A DNA stretch of 64,000 nucleotides from Nocardia sp. (GCF_025465275.1 NZ_JAODNK010000086.1:1-64000), one strand, 5' to 3'; counted from the first letter of the stretch, positions 8,284 through 16,779 are shown. Notes: generated by a model from the letters alone, not told the origin. Program-made: numbers and translations.

Positions 8284-9122
8284 CCACCACCGGCGCCACT
8301 TTGGTCATCGGCGCCACCGGCACCACCGGCAGCCGCACCACAGCGCAGCTGACGGCCGCCGGTCACCGTGTCAAAGCGGCCAGCCGTCAAGCCACCCCGA
8401 TCCCGGGCGCCGAGCCGGTTCTGTTCGACTGGTACGACCCGGCCACCCACACTGCCGCCCTCGACGGCGTCGACCGCATCTATCTCATACCGCCCGTGGG
8501 CGAGTCCGACCCGGCACCGGTCATGCTGCCTTTCCTCCGGCAGGCCCGCACCGGCGGTGTACATCGCGCGGTGCTGCTGAGCTCCTCGGCCATACCCGAG
8601 GGTGGCCCTGCGGTGGGAACGGTGCATCAGGCCCTGCCCGATCTGTTCGAACAGTGGGCGGTGCTGCGGCCCTCGTGGTTCATGCAGAACTTCACCGGCA
8701 CGCACGCGCACGCCCTGAGCGTCCGTGAAGACGGCATTATCTGGACCGCGACCGGGAGCGGCCGGGTCGGCTTCATCGACGCCGAGGACATCGCGGCCGT
8801 CGCCGTCCACGCTCTGACCGACCAGCAAGCCCCCAATACCGACCTCGTCCTCACCGGGCCTGAGGCCCTCAGCTACGACGAGGTCGCCTCGATCGTCACC
8901 GAGGTCACCGGTCGGCCCGTGGTCCACCGCGGTCTGTCCTACGAGCAGTTGCGCGATCGCCTCACGGCGGTGGTCCCGGTGGAGTTCGCCGTGATGCTGG
9001 CCGGCATGGACCGTGCCATTGCCGAGGGGGCGGAGGACCGCGTCACCGACACTGTCCAGCGCCTCACCGGTCGGCCCGCGCGGGCTTTGCGCACGCTTTG
9101 TGAAAGGGAGATGCTGCGATGA
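8280..9122 (+). CDS. NmrA-like NAD(P)-binding oxidoreductase
   Basis: Atypical short-chain dehydrogenase of 280 residues. The N-terminal nucleotide-binding loop is TLVIGATGTTGSRTTAQL. AVLLSSSAIPEGG replaces the classical Tyr-Lys site, and VLRPSWFMQNF and FIDAEDIAAVAVHAL are typical of NmrA/HSCARG and festuclavine-dehydrogenase-like proteins. It may reduce a small substrate or sense NADP(H). It overlaps its neighbours by four bases at both ends, so it is translationally coupled between the SnoaL-like protein and the hydrolase. The three probably act on one compound, perhaps an aromatic or alkaloid-like xenobiotic. Confidence 0.82.
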   Translation: MTTTGATLVIGATGTTGSRTTAQLTAAGHRVKAASRQATPIPGAEPVLFDWYDPATHTAALDGVDRIYLIPPVGESDPAPVMLPFLRQARTGGVHRAVLLSSSAIPEGGPAVGTVHQALPDLFEQWAVLRPSWFMQNFTGTHAHALSVREDGIIWTATGSGRVGFIDAEDIAAVAVHALTDQQAPNTDLVLTGPEALSYDEVASIVTEVTGRPVVHRGLSYEQLRDRLTAVVPVEFAVMLAGMDRAIAEGAEDRVTDTVQRLTGRPARALRTLCEREMLR

Positions 9123-10321
9123 AGCAGCTGATGTTCCCAGACGATCAGCAGTTCTGGTTCGAGACTCTGCGCACTCTCGGCCTGGCCGTCTACGGCGGCT
9201 CGGACGTCGGTGAAGTCGTCGCAACCGCCTCGCAGGTCACCTCAGGGGACTACGACGGCTGGCACGATGCCTGGCTGTCCACCGCCCAGCGTCTGGAGGC
9301 CGAGGCCCGCGCAAGCCACCCTGTCAGTGCCCGGGACGGGCTACTGCGTGCTTCCACCTACTACCGGGCGGCCGAGTTCTTCCTGCACGGCAACCCCAGC
9401 GACCCCCGCATCGACCACGCCTACCAGCGTGGTGTCGCTTGTTTCCGTGATGCCGTCACCAGCATCCCCGGTATCACCCCCGTACAGATCCCGTATGAGG
9501 GCACCGTGTTGCACGGCTACTTCTATCGGGCGACGGGTGAGGGCCCGAAGCCGACCGTGGTCATGCACAACGGATTCGACGGCGCCGCCGAGGAGTTGCA
9601 TTTCTCCGGCGCTGTCGGCGGACAGGAACGTGGGTACCACGTCCTGACCTTCGACGGCCCCGGGCAGCCTGCGGCCATCCACCGGGACGGGCTGACCTTT
9701 CGACCGGACTGGGAGAACGTGGTCGGTCCCGTCCTGGACTTCCTCACCCACGACCCGAGCGTCGACCCGGCCCGCATCGCGCTGCTCGGCGTCAGTCTCG
9801 GCGGCTACCTAGCGCCCCGCGCGGCGGCCTATGAGCCACGCCTGGCCGCCGTCGCCGCTGTCGACGGTGTCTTCGACGCCGTTTCCGCTTTGACCGCGCA
9901 CCTCCCGCTGCCGCACGATGAGGTGGTCCAGCGCGCGGCAGCCGAGCACGACGAGGAATTGGACCGGATGATCGCCGACGCCCGTGAGCAGAGCCCGACT
10001 CTGCGCTGGGCCTGCGACCACGGGCGCTACGTCACGGGGACCTCGACCGACCGGAAATTCCTGGCCGCGTACGCCCGCTACAACCTGGGCGACGGAAGCG
10101 CGGAAAAGATCACCTGCCCCGTGCTGGTGTGTGAGGCGACCGCTGACCTGTTCTACTCCGCCGGCAACGAGTCCGACGCTCGCAAGCTATACCGGCACCT
10201 CACCGCGCCGAAAAAGCTCTTGAGCTTCACCGAGGAAGAAGGCGGCGACGCCCACTGCCACCCGGGCGCGCTTCGCCTGGCGGTGGCACGCATCTTCGAC
10301 TGGCTCGACGACACGATCTGA
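9119..10321 (+). CDS. Alpha/beta hydrolase (FrsA / pseudooxynicotine-hydrolase-like)
   Basis: Hydrolase of 400 residues with a long N-terminal helical cap and an alpha/beta core. The nucleophile elbow is GVSLGGYLAPRAA; the acid is probably the Asp in CEATADLFYS; the base is a His in GGDAHCHPGA near the end. VMHNGFDGAAEELHFSGA gives the oxyanion region. This architecture fits the FrsA/DUF1100 and 2,6-dihydroxypseudooxynicotine hydrolase group, which cleaves C-C or ester bonds. It is the last gene of the transposon cargo operon and overlaps the NmrA-like gene by ATGA. The substrate is unknown. Confidence 0.85.
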   Translation: MKQLMFPDDQQFWFETLRTLGLAVYGGSDVGEVVATASQVTSGDYDGWHDAWLSTAQRLEAEARASHPVSARDGLLRASTYYRAAEFFLHGNPSDPRIDHAYQRGVACFRDAVTSIPGITPVQIPYEGTVLHGYFYRATGEGPKPTVVMHNGFDGAAEELHFSGAVGGQERGYHVLTFDGPGQPAAIHRDGLTFRPDWENVVGPVLDFLTHDPSVDPARIALLGVSLGGYLAPRAAAYEPRLAAVAAVDGVFDAVSALTAHLPLPHDEVVQRAAAEHDEELDRMIADAREQSPTLRWACDHGRYVTGTSTDRKFLAAYARYNLGDGSAEKITCPVLVCEATADLFYSAGNESDARKLYRHLTAPKKLLSFTEEEGGDAHCHPGALRLAVARIFDWLDDTI

Positions 10322-10503
10322 CCCGTCCAACGTCATGCGGATCGTTGGGGTTGCGCACATCGGAAACGAATCGCCTCTCAGGTGGCAGGGCATCCAGGGG
10401 CAACGCGGGGTCCCAGGTCCAGCCGGGTGGTCCGCATCGCGCCGGCGGATCGAGGTCGAGCACCCAAAAGGGTGGCGGCTCTCGCCGATGTTTCGGACCC
10501 CGA

Positions 10504-10770
10504 TCAGAACAGGGTGTCTCGCACGCGTAGTGGCCGGTACCCGGTAGGCCCGAGCTGGGCCAGTTCGGCATCGATGTCGACCTCTATCGCACCGAAGAAG
10601 TTGATGTTCTCGCTGTGCGCCGGGGACACATGAGCCAGCACCTCGTCATCCACCCGGCGGCCCTCACGCCGCATCTGCTCCACCGCGAGCCCGAAATACT
10701 CTGTCGTCCAGGCGATTACCGCATCAGCGCCAAGCCAAGCACTACCAGCCCAAACCTGCATCCCGAGCAC
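10504..10770 (-). pseudogene. C-terminal remnant of a Tn3-family transposase
   Basis: An 88-codon fragment contains DAVIAWTTEYFGLAVEQMRR, then a spacer and VSPAHSENINFFGAIEVD. It resembles the C-terminal helix and SP-x-x-x-E/H-I-N-x-x-G ending of Tn3-family TnpA proteins. Similarity seems to start only near ADAV; the preceding codons run straight back to the right inverted repeat, so the front of the gene is lost. The fragment ends in a normal TGA. It lies inside the Tn3-like element, reading inward, which supports the family assignment. Expression as a functional protein is unlikely. Confidence 0.68.
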
Positions 10771-10794
10771 GAAACTAATTCTCCACCAAAGGAT

Positions 10795-10837
10795 TACGCC
10801 TATCCGTTGTTCTTTCGGCGATTCCTACCGGAACCCC
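10795..10837 (-). repeat. Right terminal inverted repeat
   Basis: On the minus strand it reads GGGGTTCCGGTAGGAATCGC and continues to GGCGTA. It matches the left repeat with two substitutions and one missing base. The duplication CCACT follows at 10838-10842. Confidence 0.88.
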
Positions 10838-10842
10838 CCACT

Positions 10843-11344
10843 CCGGCAGCGCGGGCCTTCGAGTTCTCGTACACGAGTGGCCCCTTCGCGGATCGGCGAC
10901 AGTCGTTCTTGCCCAACGGGCGATCGGCTGGACCGCGCGGCCGGTGTGCACAGCGGGCTCAGCACCCACACCTGCGGCGCGCGCTCCGCCCCCGCCGGCT
11001 ATCTCGCGGCAGGTACGGGGCCTGGTGCTGTGGGCCGGTTACCGTCCCTGCCGACGGACAGCGGGTGCTCGGCGGCCTGCGTATCGCCGCATCCGGCCTG
11101 AGCGGTCAGGAATCGGCGCACGGCAGCAAATTTTGCCGCCCACGCGGTTTTGCGACCGCTCAGGCCGCGCCGCGCCGACCACGTTCACCTCTGCCGTGCT
11201 GATCATCGATCCTGCGGTGGGCGGCAAGGGGATTGCTGGTCGCGAGGCTGGGGCGGGGCAGTTGTCTGCGCCCTCTCCCGCTCACGGCGTGTTGGCGATA
11301 CGGTGAGGCCTAAATGCTCTCATCCTCAATGAGGAGGTTCGACG
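10843..11344. other. Intergenic region before the fusion gene
   Basis: No convincing gene is seen; the open frames here lack family features and ribosome sites. The stretch contains the palindromic repeat at 11094-11167. The AGGAGG ribosome site (11332-11337) belongs to the GTG start at 11345. Confidence 0.6.
11094..11167. repeat. 74-bp palindromic dispersed element, copy A
   Basis: Bounded by perfect 14-bp inverted repeats (CGGCCTGAGCGGTC and GACCGCTCAGGCCG), with an inner stem GGCA...TGCC around GCAAATTT. A related element with about 70% identity, counted by eye, lies at 38462-38536. The length and paired ends suggest a REP or small MITE-like element that can fold as DNA or RNA. Confidence 0.7.
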
Positions 11345-14302
11345 GTGACTGCGGTACCCGGGTTCGATAAATTCCGTGCTGTGCGCAAGCAGCTGCGTGC
11401 GGGCGGTGATCTGCTGGGGGCGGTGCGCCGGGATCCACGGATCGTGCGTGATCTGGTCGCCGGATTCACCGGGCGTGCCGCCCAGGAGGAGCCGGTAGAC
11501 CTCGGGGAGCATATTCCGCCCGCCGGGTTGAGCGAGTTCACCCGCAGTGCGCACGCGCAGCAGGGTGTGGACAGCGATGCGGCGGCGACACTGGCGTATC
11601 TGCTGGATTTGCAGCAGATTCCGGAGTGGATCACCTTCCATGCGGGCTGGCGCGGGGAGGCTCCCGGGCAGGCCGAGGCCGGGCAGCAGTTCGGGCAGGT
11701 CGCGAAATTCATGGGCATTCCCGCGGAGCTGCGGTGGACGGTGGTCGAGACCGGCGATGCGGGGTTGCAGTTGCGTGGCACCGGGCCGCAGGGGTTGACC
11801 CTCGGTTTGTGGATCACGGTCGCGGCGCAGGGGCCTGGTGCGATCGTGTACCTGGATGCGGGTTTGGCCGGGCAGCCGATCGACGGTCCGCTCGGGGCGA
11901 CGGTGGCGCGCAGTCTCGGTGATTCGCTGCGTGATTCCCTGGCCGCCCTGCCCGCGAAGGTCGCCGATTCCGGCACCAGTTCACGGCCCTCTCGTAAGGC
12001 GGTGCGGCACAAGGCTTCCGGTGTGGTGCTCGCGCCGACGACACCGGTGCTGGTGGGTGTGGGTCAGGTGGTGAACCGGGTTCCGGACTCGGGGTATGTG
12101 GATCCGTCGGCGCTGGCGGTGCGCGCCCTGCGCCAGGCGGCCGTCGATACCGGTGCCGGGCACGCTCTGCTGGCGCGCGCGGATGCGGTGTTCACCGTGG
12201 CCCCGACGTCCTGGCAGTACCGGGATCTGGGTGCGCTGGTCGCTGCCGCGGTCGGTGCGGGGCAGGTCGATACCGTGCAGTCGAGTCCGTTCGGTGGTGA
12301 CGGCGGCCAGCTGGTGATCAATGAGGCGGCGGCCGCGATCGCGGCCGGTGACTACGACATCGTGCTGGTGACCGGCGCCGAGGCCGGTGCCACGCAGGCG
12401 GCGGCGCAGCGTGCGGGAATCGAACTGCCATGGCCGGTGCAGGATTCGGCCGTGCGGCCCACCCGCACCGTCGGCATCGACAAGCCTGCCAACAATGGCG
12501 CCGAGACCGCGGCGGGCCTGCTGGCCCCGATCAATATGTACGCCTTGCTGGAGTCGGCGAACCGGCATCGCCTGGGCCACACCCCGGCCGAGCATGCGCA
12601 GGCCGTCGCCGAGTTGTGGTCGCGATTGTCGGCGGTGGCGGCGGCGAATCCGAATGCGTGGCAGCCGCACGAGGCCGGCCCCGCCGAGATCGCGACCGTC
12701 ACCGAATCCAATCGCATGATCTCCGCGCCGTATACGAAACTCGAATGCGCCAACCTGACCGTCGATATGGCCAGCGGCATCATCATGTGCAGCGCCGCCG
12801 CCGCGGAGGCAGCCGGTATTCCGCAGGACAAGTGGGTGTTCCTGCATGCGGGGGCCTCGGGCGCCGACGAGTGGTTCGTCACCGAGCGCACCGAATTGGC
12901 GGCCTCCCCGGCGATCCATGCGCTGGGTGCGGCGGTGCTCGAGCACACCGGGCTGAGCGCCGAGGACCTGACTCATGTCGATCTGTACGCCTGCTTCCCG
13001 GTGGCGGTGCAGATCGCCGCACGCGAACTGGGTTTGCCGATCGACGATCCCAAGCGTCCGCTGTCGGTGACCGGCGGGCTGACCTTCGGTGGCGGGCCGG
13101 GCAACAATTACGGCGGGCACGCGGTCGCGACCCTGGTGCAGCGGTTGCGGGAGGACCCTGCCGCGTTCGGGCTGGCCACCTCGCTGGGCTGGTATCTGAC
13201 CAAGCACGCCATGGGCGTCTATTCGGCGACCCCGCCCGAGACCGCCTATCGGCATCTGACTCCGGTGATCGAGCATCCCCCGGCCCGGCGCGCCCGCACC
13301 GGCTACGAGGGTCCCGCCGTGGTGGAGGCCTACACGCTGCCCTACGGCCGCGACGGACTGCCCGAGGCTGCCATCCTGAGTCTGCTCACCGACAAGGGTG
13401 AGCGAATCCTGGTGCGCACCACCGAGTCCGGCACCTTGACCGCTCTCACCGACGATGACTGGCTGGGTCTGCCGGTGACCGTCACCGGCGATCAGGTCAG
13501 CGTCACCGGCACCGAGCGCCTCGAGTTGCCCGCACCGCCCCCGGCGCCGGTGCTCATCGAGCGCCGCGGCCACGTCATGATCATTACGATCAATCGCCCG
13601 CATGCCCGCAATGCCATCGATCTGGCGACCGCGCTGGGCCTGGAACGCGCCATCGACGCCTACGAGGCCGACCCGCATGCCCGGATCGCCATCCTCACCG
13701 GTGCGGGCGGATATTTCAGTGCCGGAATGGATCTCAAGGCCGCCGCCCGCGGCGAGGTGCCGATCACCGAGAAGCGCGGCATCCTGGGCATCGTCTCGCA
13801 GCCCCCGCGCAAACCCCTCATCGCCGCGGTGGAGGGTCCCGCGCTGGCGGGTGGCTGTGAACTGGCCCTGGCCGCCGATCTCATTGTGGCCGCGGAGAAT
13901 TCGACGTTCGGCATCCCCGAGGTCAAACGCGGTCTGGTCGCGGTGGGCGGCGGTGTACTGCGCCTGTCCCAGCGCCTGCCCCGCGCCCTCGCCATGGAGT
14001 TGACGCTCACCGGTGACCCCATCACCGCCGCCCGCGCCGCCGCCCTGGGCCTGATCAACCAGGTCGCCGCACCGGGCAAGGCCCTGGACGCCGCGCTGGA
14101 GCTGGCCGAGCGCATCGCCGTGAACGCACCCCTGAGCATCGAGGCGGGCAAGCAGATCATCGACCAGTGCCCGGATTGGTCCACCGCCGAAGCCTTCTCC
14201 CGTCAGGGCCAGGTCGCCGCGGCCGCCCTGTCCTCCGAAGATGCCGGCGAAGGTATGCGCGCCTTCGTCGAAAAACGCTCCCCGGTGTGGCGCGGCCGCT
14301 GA
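11345..14302 (+). CDS. SRPBCC - thiolase-like - crotonase triple-domain fusion
   Basis: Single 985-residue reading frame with three parts. Residues about 60-205 resemble an SRPBCC/polyketide-cyclase fold (LQQIPEWITFHAGWRG, KFMGIPAELRWTV). Residues about 234-715 resemble the Rv1867-type acetyl-CoA acetyltransferase/SCP-x thiolase group (VLVGVGQVVNR, GGGPGNNYGGHAVATLVQ). Residues 736-985 are an enoyl-CoA hydratase/isomerase with both catalytic Glu positions kept (E839 in GGCELALAAD, E859 in FGIPEVKRG). The usual thiolase nucleophile Cys is not evident; the matching region reads SSPFGGDGG. GTG start with AGGAGG seven bases upstream. A proline-rich linker (ELPAPPPAP) joins the last two domains. 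Likely role: channelled processing of an acyl-CoA. Inference only. Confidence 0.85.
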   Translation: MTAVPGFDKFRAVRKQLRAGGDLLGAVRRDPRIVRDLVAGFTGRAAQEEPVDLGEHIPPAGLSEFTRSAHAQQGVDSDAAATLAYLLDLQQIPEWITFHAGWRGEAPGQAEAGQQFGQVAKFMGIPAELRWTVVETGDAGLQLRGTGPQGLTLGLWITVAAQGPGAIVYLDAGLAGQPIDGPLGATVARSLGDSLRDSLAALPAKVADSGTSSRPSRKAVRHKASGVVLAPTTPVLVGVGQVVNRVPDSGYVDPSALAVRALRQAAVDTGAGHALLARADAVFTVAPTSWQYRDLGALVAAAVGAGQVDTVQSSPFGGDGGQLVINEAAAAIAAGDYDIVLVTGAEAGATQAAAQRAGIELPWPVQDSAVRPTRTVGIDKPANNGAETAAGLLAPINMYALLESANRHRLGHTPAEHAQAVAELWSRLSAVAAANPNAWQPHEAGPAEIATVTESNRMISAPYTKLECANLTVDMASGIIMCSAAAAEAAGIPQDKWVFLHAGASGADEWFVTERTELAASPAIHALGAAVLEHTGLSAEDLTHVDLYACFPVAVQIAARELGLPIDDPKRPLSVTGGLTFGGGPGNNYGGHAVATLVQRLREDPAAFGLATSLGWYLTKHAMGVYSATPPETAYRHLTPVIEHPPARRARTGYEGPAVVEAYTLPYGRDGLPEAAILSLLTDKGERILVRTTESGTLTALTDDDWLGLPVTVTGDQVSVTGTERLELPAPPPAPVLIERRGHVMIITINRPHARNAIDLATALGLERAIDAYEADPHARIAILTGAGGYFSAGMDLKAAARGEVPITEKRGILGIVSQPPRKPLIAAVEGPALAGGCELALAADLIVAAENSTFGIPEVKRGLVAVGGGVLRLSQRLPRALAMELTLTGDPITAARAAALGLINQVAAPGKALDAALELAERIAVNAPLSIEAGKQIIDQCPDWSTAEAFSRQGQVAAAALSSEDAGEGMRAFVEKRSPVWRGR

Positions 14303-14685
14303 CGCCGGACCTCCATGCGCTCGATATCCCTCACATCGAGGAATCTCACCGCGGCGGGATGGCACCGCCGATCGCGGCTGGCGGGTCGAGCCCGGCGTGG
14401 TCGCATGCTGACGAACTGCGCCGGGTGTGACACCCGCGGCGGATGCGGTACGTCGGCGGGCACTCCGGACGTACGGGACGGCAATAGCTTTGGCATCGGG
14501 CGGGACGGCGGTGACGCTCCCACTGAGCGGATGCAATCGCGGGCGATCGCGCGGATCGAGCGGTGAGCAAATATGGTGTCGCACAGCTGTTCTCGGCCGG
14601 TCACGCGGCCGGGAGCGCTGGTATGTGAATGATCGACGGCCTCGCCCGGAACGTGAGCGGTGGCCGAGTTCGAAGAGAGGTACCT
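14303..14685. other. Intergenic region, nothing recognised
   Basis: 383 bp between the fusion gene and the hydrolase. Both strands were read and no gene, strong hairpin or known operator was seen. The GAGAGG ribosome site at 14675-14680 serves the next gene. Confidence 0.55.
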
Positions 14686-15591
14686 ATGACATCGGCTGAT
14701 TCCGGTGAGTCCGCGCTCGAACTGCGCCGTGACGGGATGGTGTTGTCGGCCCGGCATTTCGGCGCCGATGACGGGCCGCTGGTGATGCTGTTGCACGGGT
14801 TTCCCGATACCCCGCACAGTTGGGACGGGCTGATTCCGGCGCTGGTGGGTGCCGGGTATCAGGTGCTGACGCCGTGGTTGCGCGGGTATACGCCCGATTC
14901 GGCGGTGCGGGGCGCACGGTACGACCTGATGGCGGTGGCCGAGGATATTGCCGCCTGGCATCGTGCGCTGGGTGGGCCGCCGACCCATCTGGTCGGTCAC
15001 GATTGGGGTGCGTTCGCTGCCACGATTTTGGCGAAACAGCATCCGAAGCAATGGCTTTCGCTGACATTGCTGGCGATTCCGCCGTTCGGTGGCGGGTTCG
15101 CGCCGGGGGCCGCACGGTATCTGCCACGACAGGTGCTGATGTCCTCCTACATCCCGGTCATGCAATCGGGAGCCTCGCCGCGGCTGCTGAATCGTGACGG
15201 TGCGGCATTCGTGCGGCGGCTGTGGCAGCGCTGGTCACCGGGCTGGGAGTTCACCGACGCCGAATTCGCGCCCACCGCAAGCGTTTTCACCGACCGCGAA
15301 ACGGCGTGGGCGACCACCCGCTACTACCGCTCCCTGTTCACGGTGCATCGCGCCCCGACCCGGGAATTCCATCGCCTGCTGCTCGCCGCCCCCGCCCCGA
15401 TCCCGACCCTCGCCCTGGCCGGGCAGCGCGACGGGTGCATGTCACCGGATCTGCAACGCGTCCTCTCCGTAAGCGCCGGTGTCCCCGCCGCACAGATCCC
15501 CGACAGCGGCCACTTCCTGCATGCCGAACAGCCCGCAGCCGTCGCCGCACACCTGCTGCCACACCTGCACGCGCATTCCCGTTGGCCATAG
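14686..15591 (+). CDS. Alpha/beta hydrolase, epoxide-hydrolase-like
   Basis: Hydrolase of 301 residues. The oxyanion motif HGFPDTPHSWDG (HGxP type) and the nucleophile elbow VGHDWGAFAA, with Asp as nucleophile, point to the epoxide hydrolase/haloalkane dehalogenase branch rather than a Ser esterase. The base is the His in DSGHFLHAEQP, and the cap domain lies between. ATG at 14686 has GAGAGG five bases upstream; an earlier in-frame start at 14629 lacks a ribosome site. It is a single-gene unit on the plus strand. The substrate could be a fatty-acid or terpenoid epoxide. Confidence 0.85.
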   Translation: MTSADSGESALELRRDGMVLSARHFGADDGPLVMLLHGFPDTPHSWDGLIPALVGAGYQVLTPWLRGYTPDSAVRGARYDLMAVAEDIAAWHRALGGPPTHLVGHDWGAFAATILAKQHPKQWLSLTLLAIPPFGGGFAPGAARYLPRQVLMSSYIPVMQSGASPRLLNRDGAAFVRRLWQRWSPGWEFTDAEFAPTASVFTDRETAWATTRYYRSLFTVHRAPTREFHRLLLAAPAPIPTLALAGQRDGCMSPDLQRVLSVSAGVPAAQIPDSGHFLHAEQPAAVAAHLLPHLHAHSRWP

Positions 15592-15717
15592 ACCCGATTC
15601 CTCAGCTGTGAGCCCGATTCCGAGCAGACCACGCCCACACGTGGGTGCGCCGATTCGGTTGCGGCAGCGGCCGTCGACGAGAGCCCAGGCCACCGGACTG
15701 CGCCTGTAGCCGCTGCC

Positions 15718-15745
15718 GGGGTTCGCGGTAGTTATCGCCGAATCG
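15718..15745 (+). repeat. Solo Tn3-like inverted-repeat end
   Basis: GGGGTTCGCGGTAGTTATCG and the following CCGAA match the outer 25 bases of the transposon ends at 6918 and 10837, with one inserted base and one substitution, then diverge. No partner repeat or cargo was found nearby, so it may be a relic end of a related element. It lies between convergent gene ends. Confidence 0.6.
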
Positions 15746-15814
15746 CACGCAGTTCGAGATGTTGCCCGGTCGAGAGTGATTCGGTGGTCCGAGACGCATG
15801 GGCCGCCGATCCGG

Positions 15815-16711
15815 TCAGTGCCCCGAGTACGCGCCGGCGTCGATGTCCTCGATGAGGGTCGGTCCGGTGGGCGTCCAGCCGAGCAGTTCCCGCGTTCGGG
15901 TGCTGCTCGATGCCAAGTCCATGGCGAAGAAGGTGCTCATCCAGCCGAAGTGGTCCTGGAGGTCCTCGGGGGCGATCGAGGCGACGGGCAGGTCGAACCT
16001 GCGGCCGATCGCCTCCGCGATCTCGCGGGTGGTGACACCCTGTTCGGCGACCGCATGCAGGCGGGCGCCCGCAGGCGCCTTCTCGAGGCCGAGGGCGGTG
16101 AGGCGAGCCGCGTCGGATCGGTGCACGGCGGCCCATCGGTTGGTCCCGTCACCGGGGTAGCCGGAGAGGCCCTTCGCGCGGGCGACCGCGGCGATGATCG
16201 CGATGAATCCGTGGTCGCGGGTGCCGTGCACGGTGGGTGCGAAGCGCAGGCTCACACTGTGCACGCCACGGTCGACGAACTCGAGCCCCAGGTTCTCGCT
16301 GCCGCCGCGCGGGGAGTCCGGGCCGTGTGCCGGGGACGCGTCGTCCTCGGTGGCGGGCCTGCCCTGCGCGAGGCCGGCGACGCCCGCTGCGAACAGGAAC
16401 GGCCGGTCGCTGCCTGCGAGGGTGTCGCCGATGGTCTGCACTGCGGCCCGCTCGGCCGCGCTCGACACGGCCGGGTTGGCGAAGTCATGTTTGTTCGCGA
16501 GATGGATGACGGCCTCGGCGTCCTGCGCGCCGGCGCGGATGCTCCCGAGGTCGTCCAGGTCCCCGCGGCGGACATGGACGCCTTGGGCTTCGAGGGCCGC
16601 GGCGGAGGCGTCGGACCTGGCCAGTCCGGAAACCTTGTGGCCGTGGGCAATCAGTGCATCGACCGTGGCGGAGCCGATCCATCCGGAGGCTCCAGTGACG
16701 AAAACGTGCAT
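15815..16711 (-). CDS. NAD(P)-dependent epimerase/reductase, extended SDR
   Basis: Extended short-chain dehydrogenase-like protein of 298 residues. The N-terminal Rossmann loop is MHVFVTGASGWIGSATVDAL; DLDDLGSIRAGAQDAEAVIHLAN follows; LRFAPTVHG and the GVTTREIAEAIGRRF helix mark the substrate domain. The classical YxxxK is not seen (the corresponding region is RGGSENLGL), so catalysis may differ. It is divergent from the TetR gene at 16843, with two palindromic operators between, so that regulator probably controls it. Many such pairs in actinobacteria respond to electrophiles or antibiotics, but the ligand here is unknown. Confidence 0.82.
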   Translation of the reverse strand: MHVFVTGASGWIGSATVDALIAHGHKVSGLARSDASAAALEAQGVHVRRGDLDDLGSIRAGAQDAEAVIHLANKHDFANPAVSSAAERAAVQTIGDTLAGSDRPFLFAAGVAGLAQGRPATEDDASPAHGPDSPRGGSENLGLEFVDRGVHSVSLRFAPTVHGTRDHGFIAIIAAVARAKGLSGYPGDGTNRWAAVHRSDAARLTALGLEKAPAGARLHAVAEQGVTTREIAEAIGRRFDLPVASIAPEDLQDHFGWMSTFFAMDLASSSTRTRELLGWTPTGPTLIEDIDAGAYSGH

Positions 16712-16779
16712 GGTGTGATCTCCTACGCCGCCCCGCCGGTGAACGGGGCGATTGATCCGAGCGGTGGGTACCGCAACTG

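Larger units (their letters stand above)
6918..10837. mobile_element. Tn3-like non-autonomous transposon with metabolic cargo
   Basis: A 3.92-kb unit is bounded by nearly identical inverted repeats that start GGGG (6918-6961 on the plus strand; 10795-10837 on the minus strand). They differ by two substitutions and one indel in 44 bases. Each outer end is flanked by CCACT (6913-6917 and 10838-10842), a 5-bp target duplication typical of the Tn3 family. Inside are a TetR gene, three overlapping cargo genes and a fragment resembling a Tn3-family transposase C-terminus. No complete transposase or resolvase is present, so movement would need an enzyme supplied in trans. The remnant reads away from the nearer repeat, unlike classic Tn3 layouts, which implies internal rearrangement. 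Confidence 0.82.

Noticed and set aside
10615..11202. 195-codon plus-strand frame over the right end of the transposon
   Set aside because: It spans the inverted repeat and repeat copy A and has no recognisable sequence.
11981..14584. 867-codon open frame antisense to the fusion gene
   Set aside because: A shadow of high-GC codon bias. It lacks family features and a ribosome site, while the plus-strand frame has three recognisable domains.
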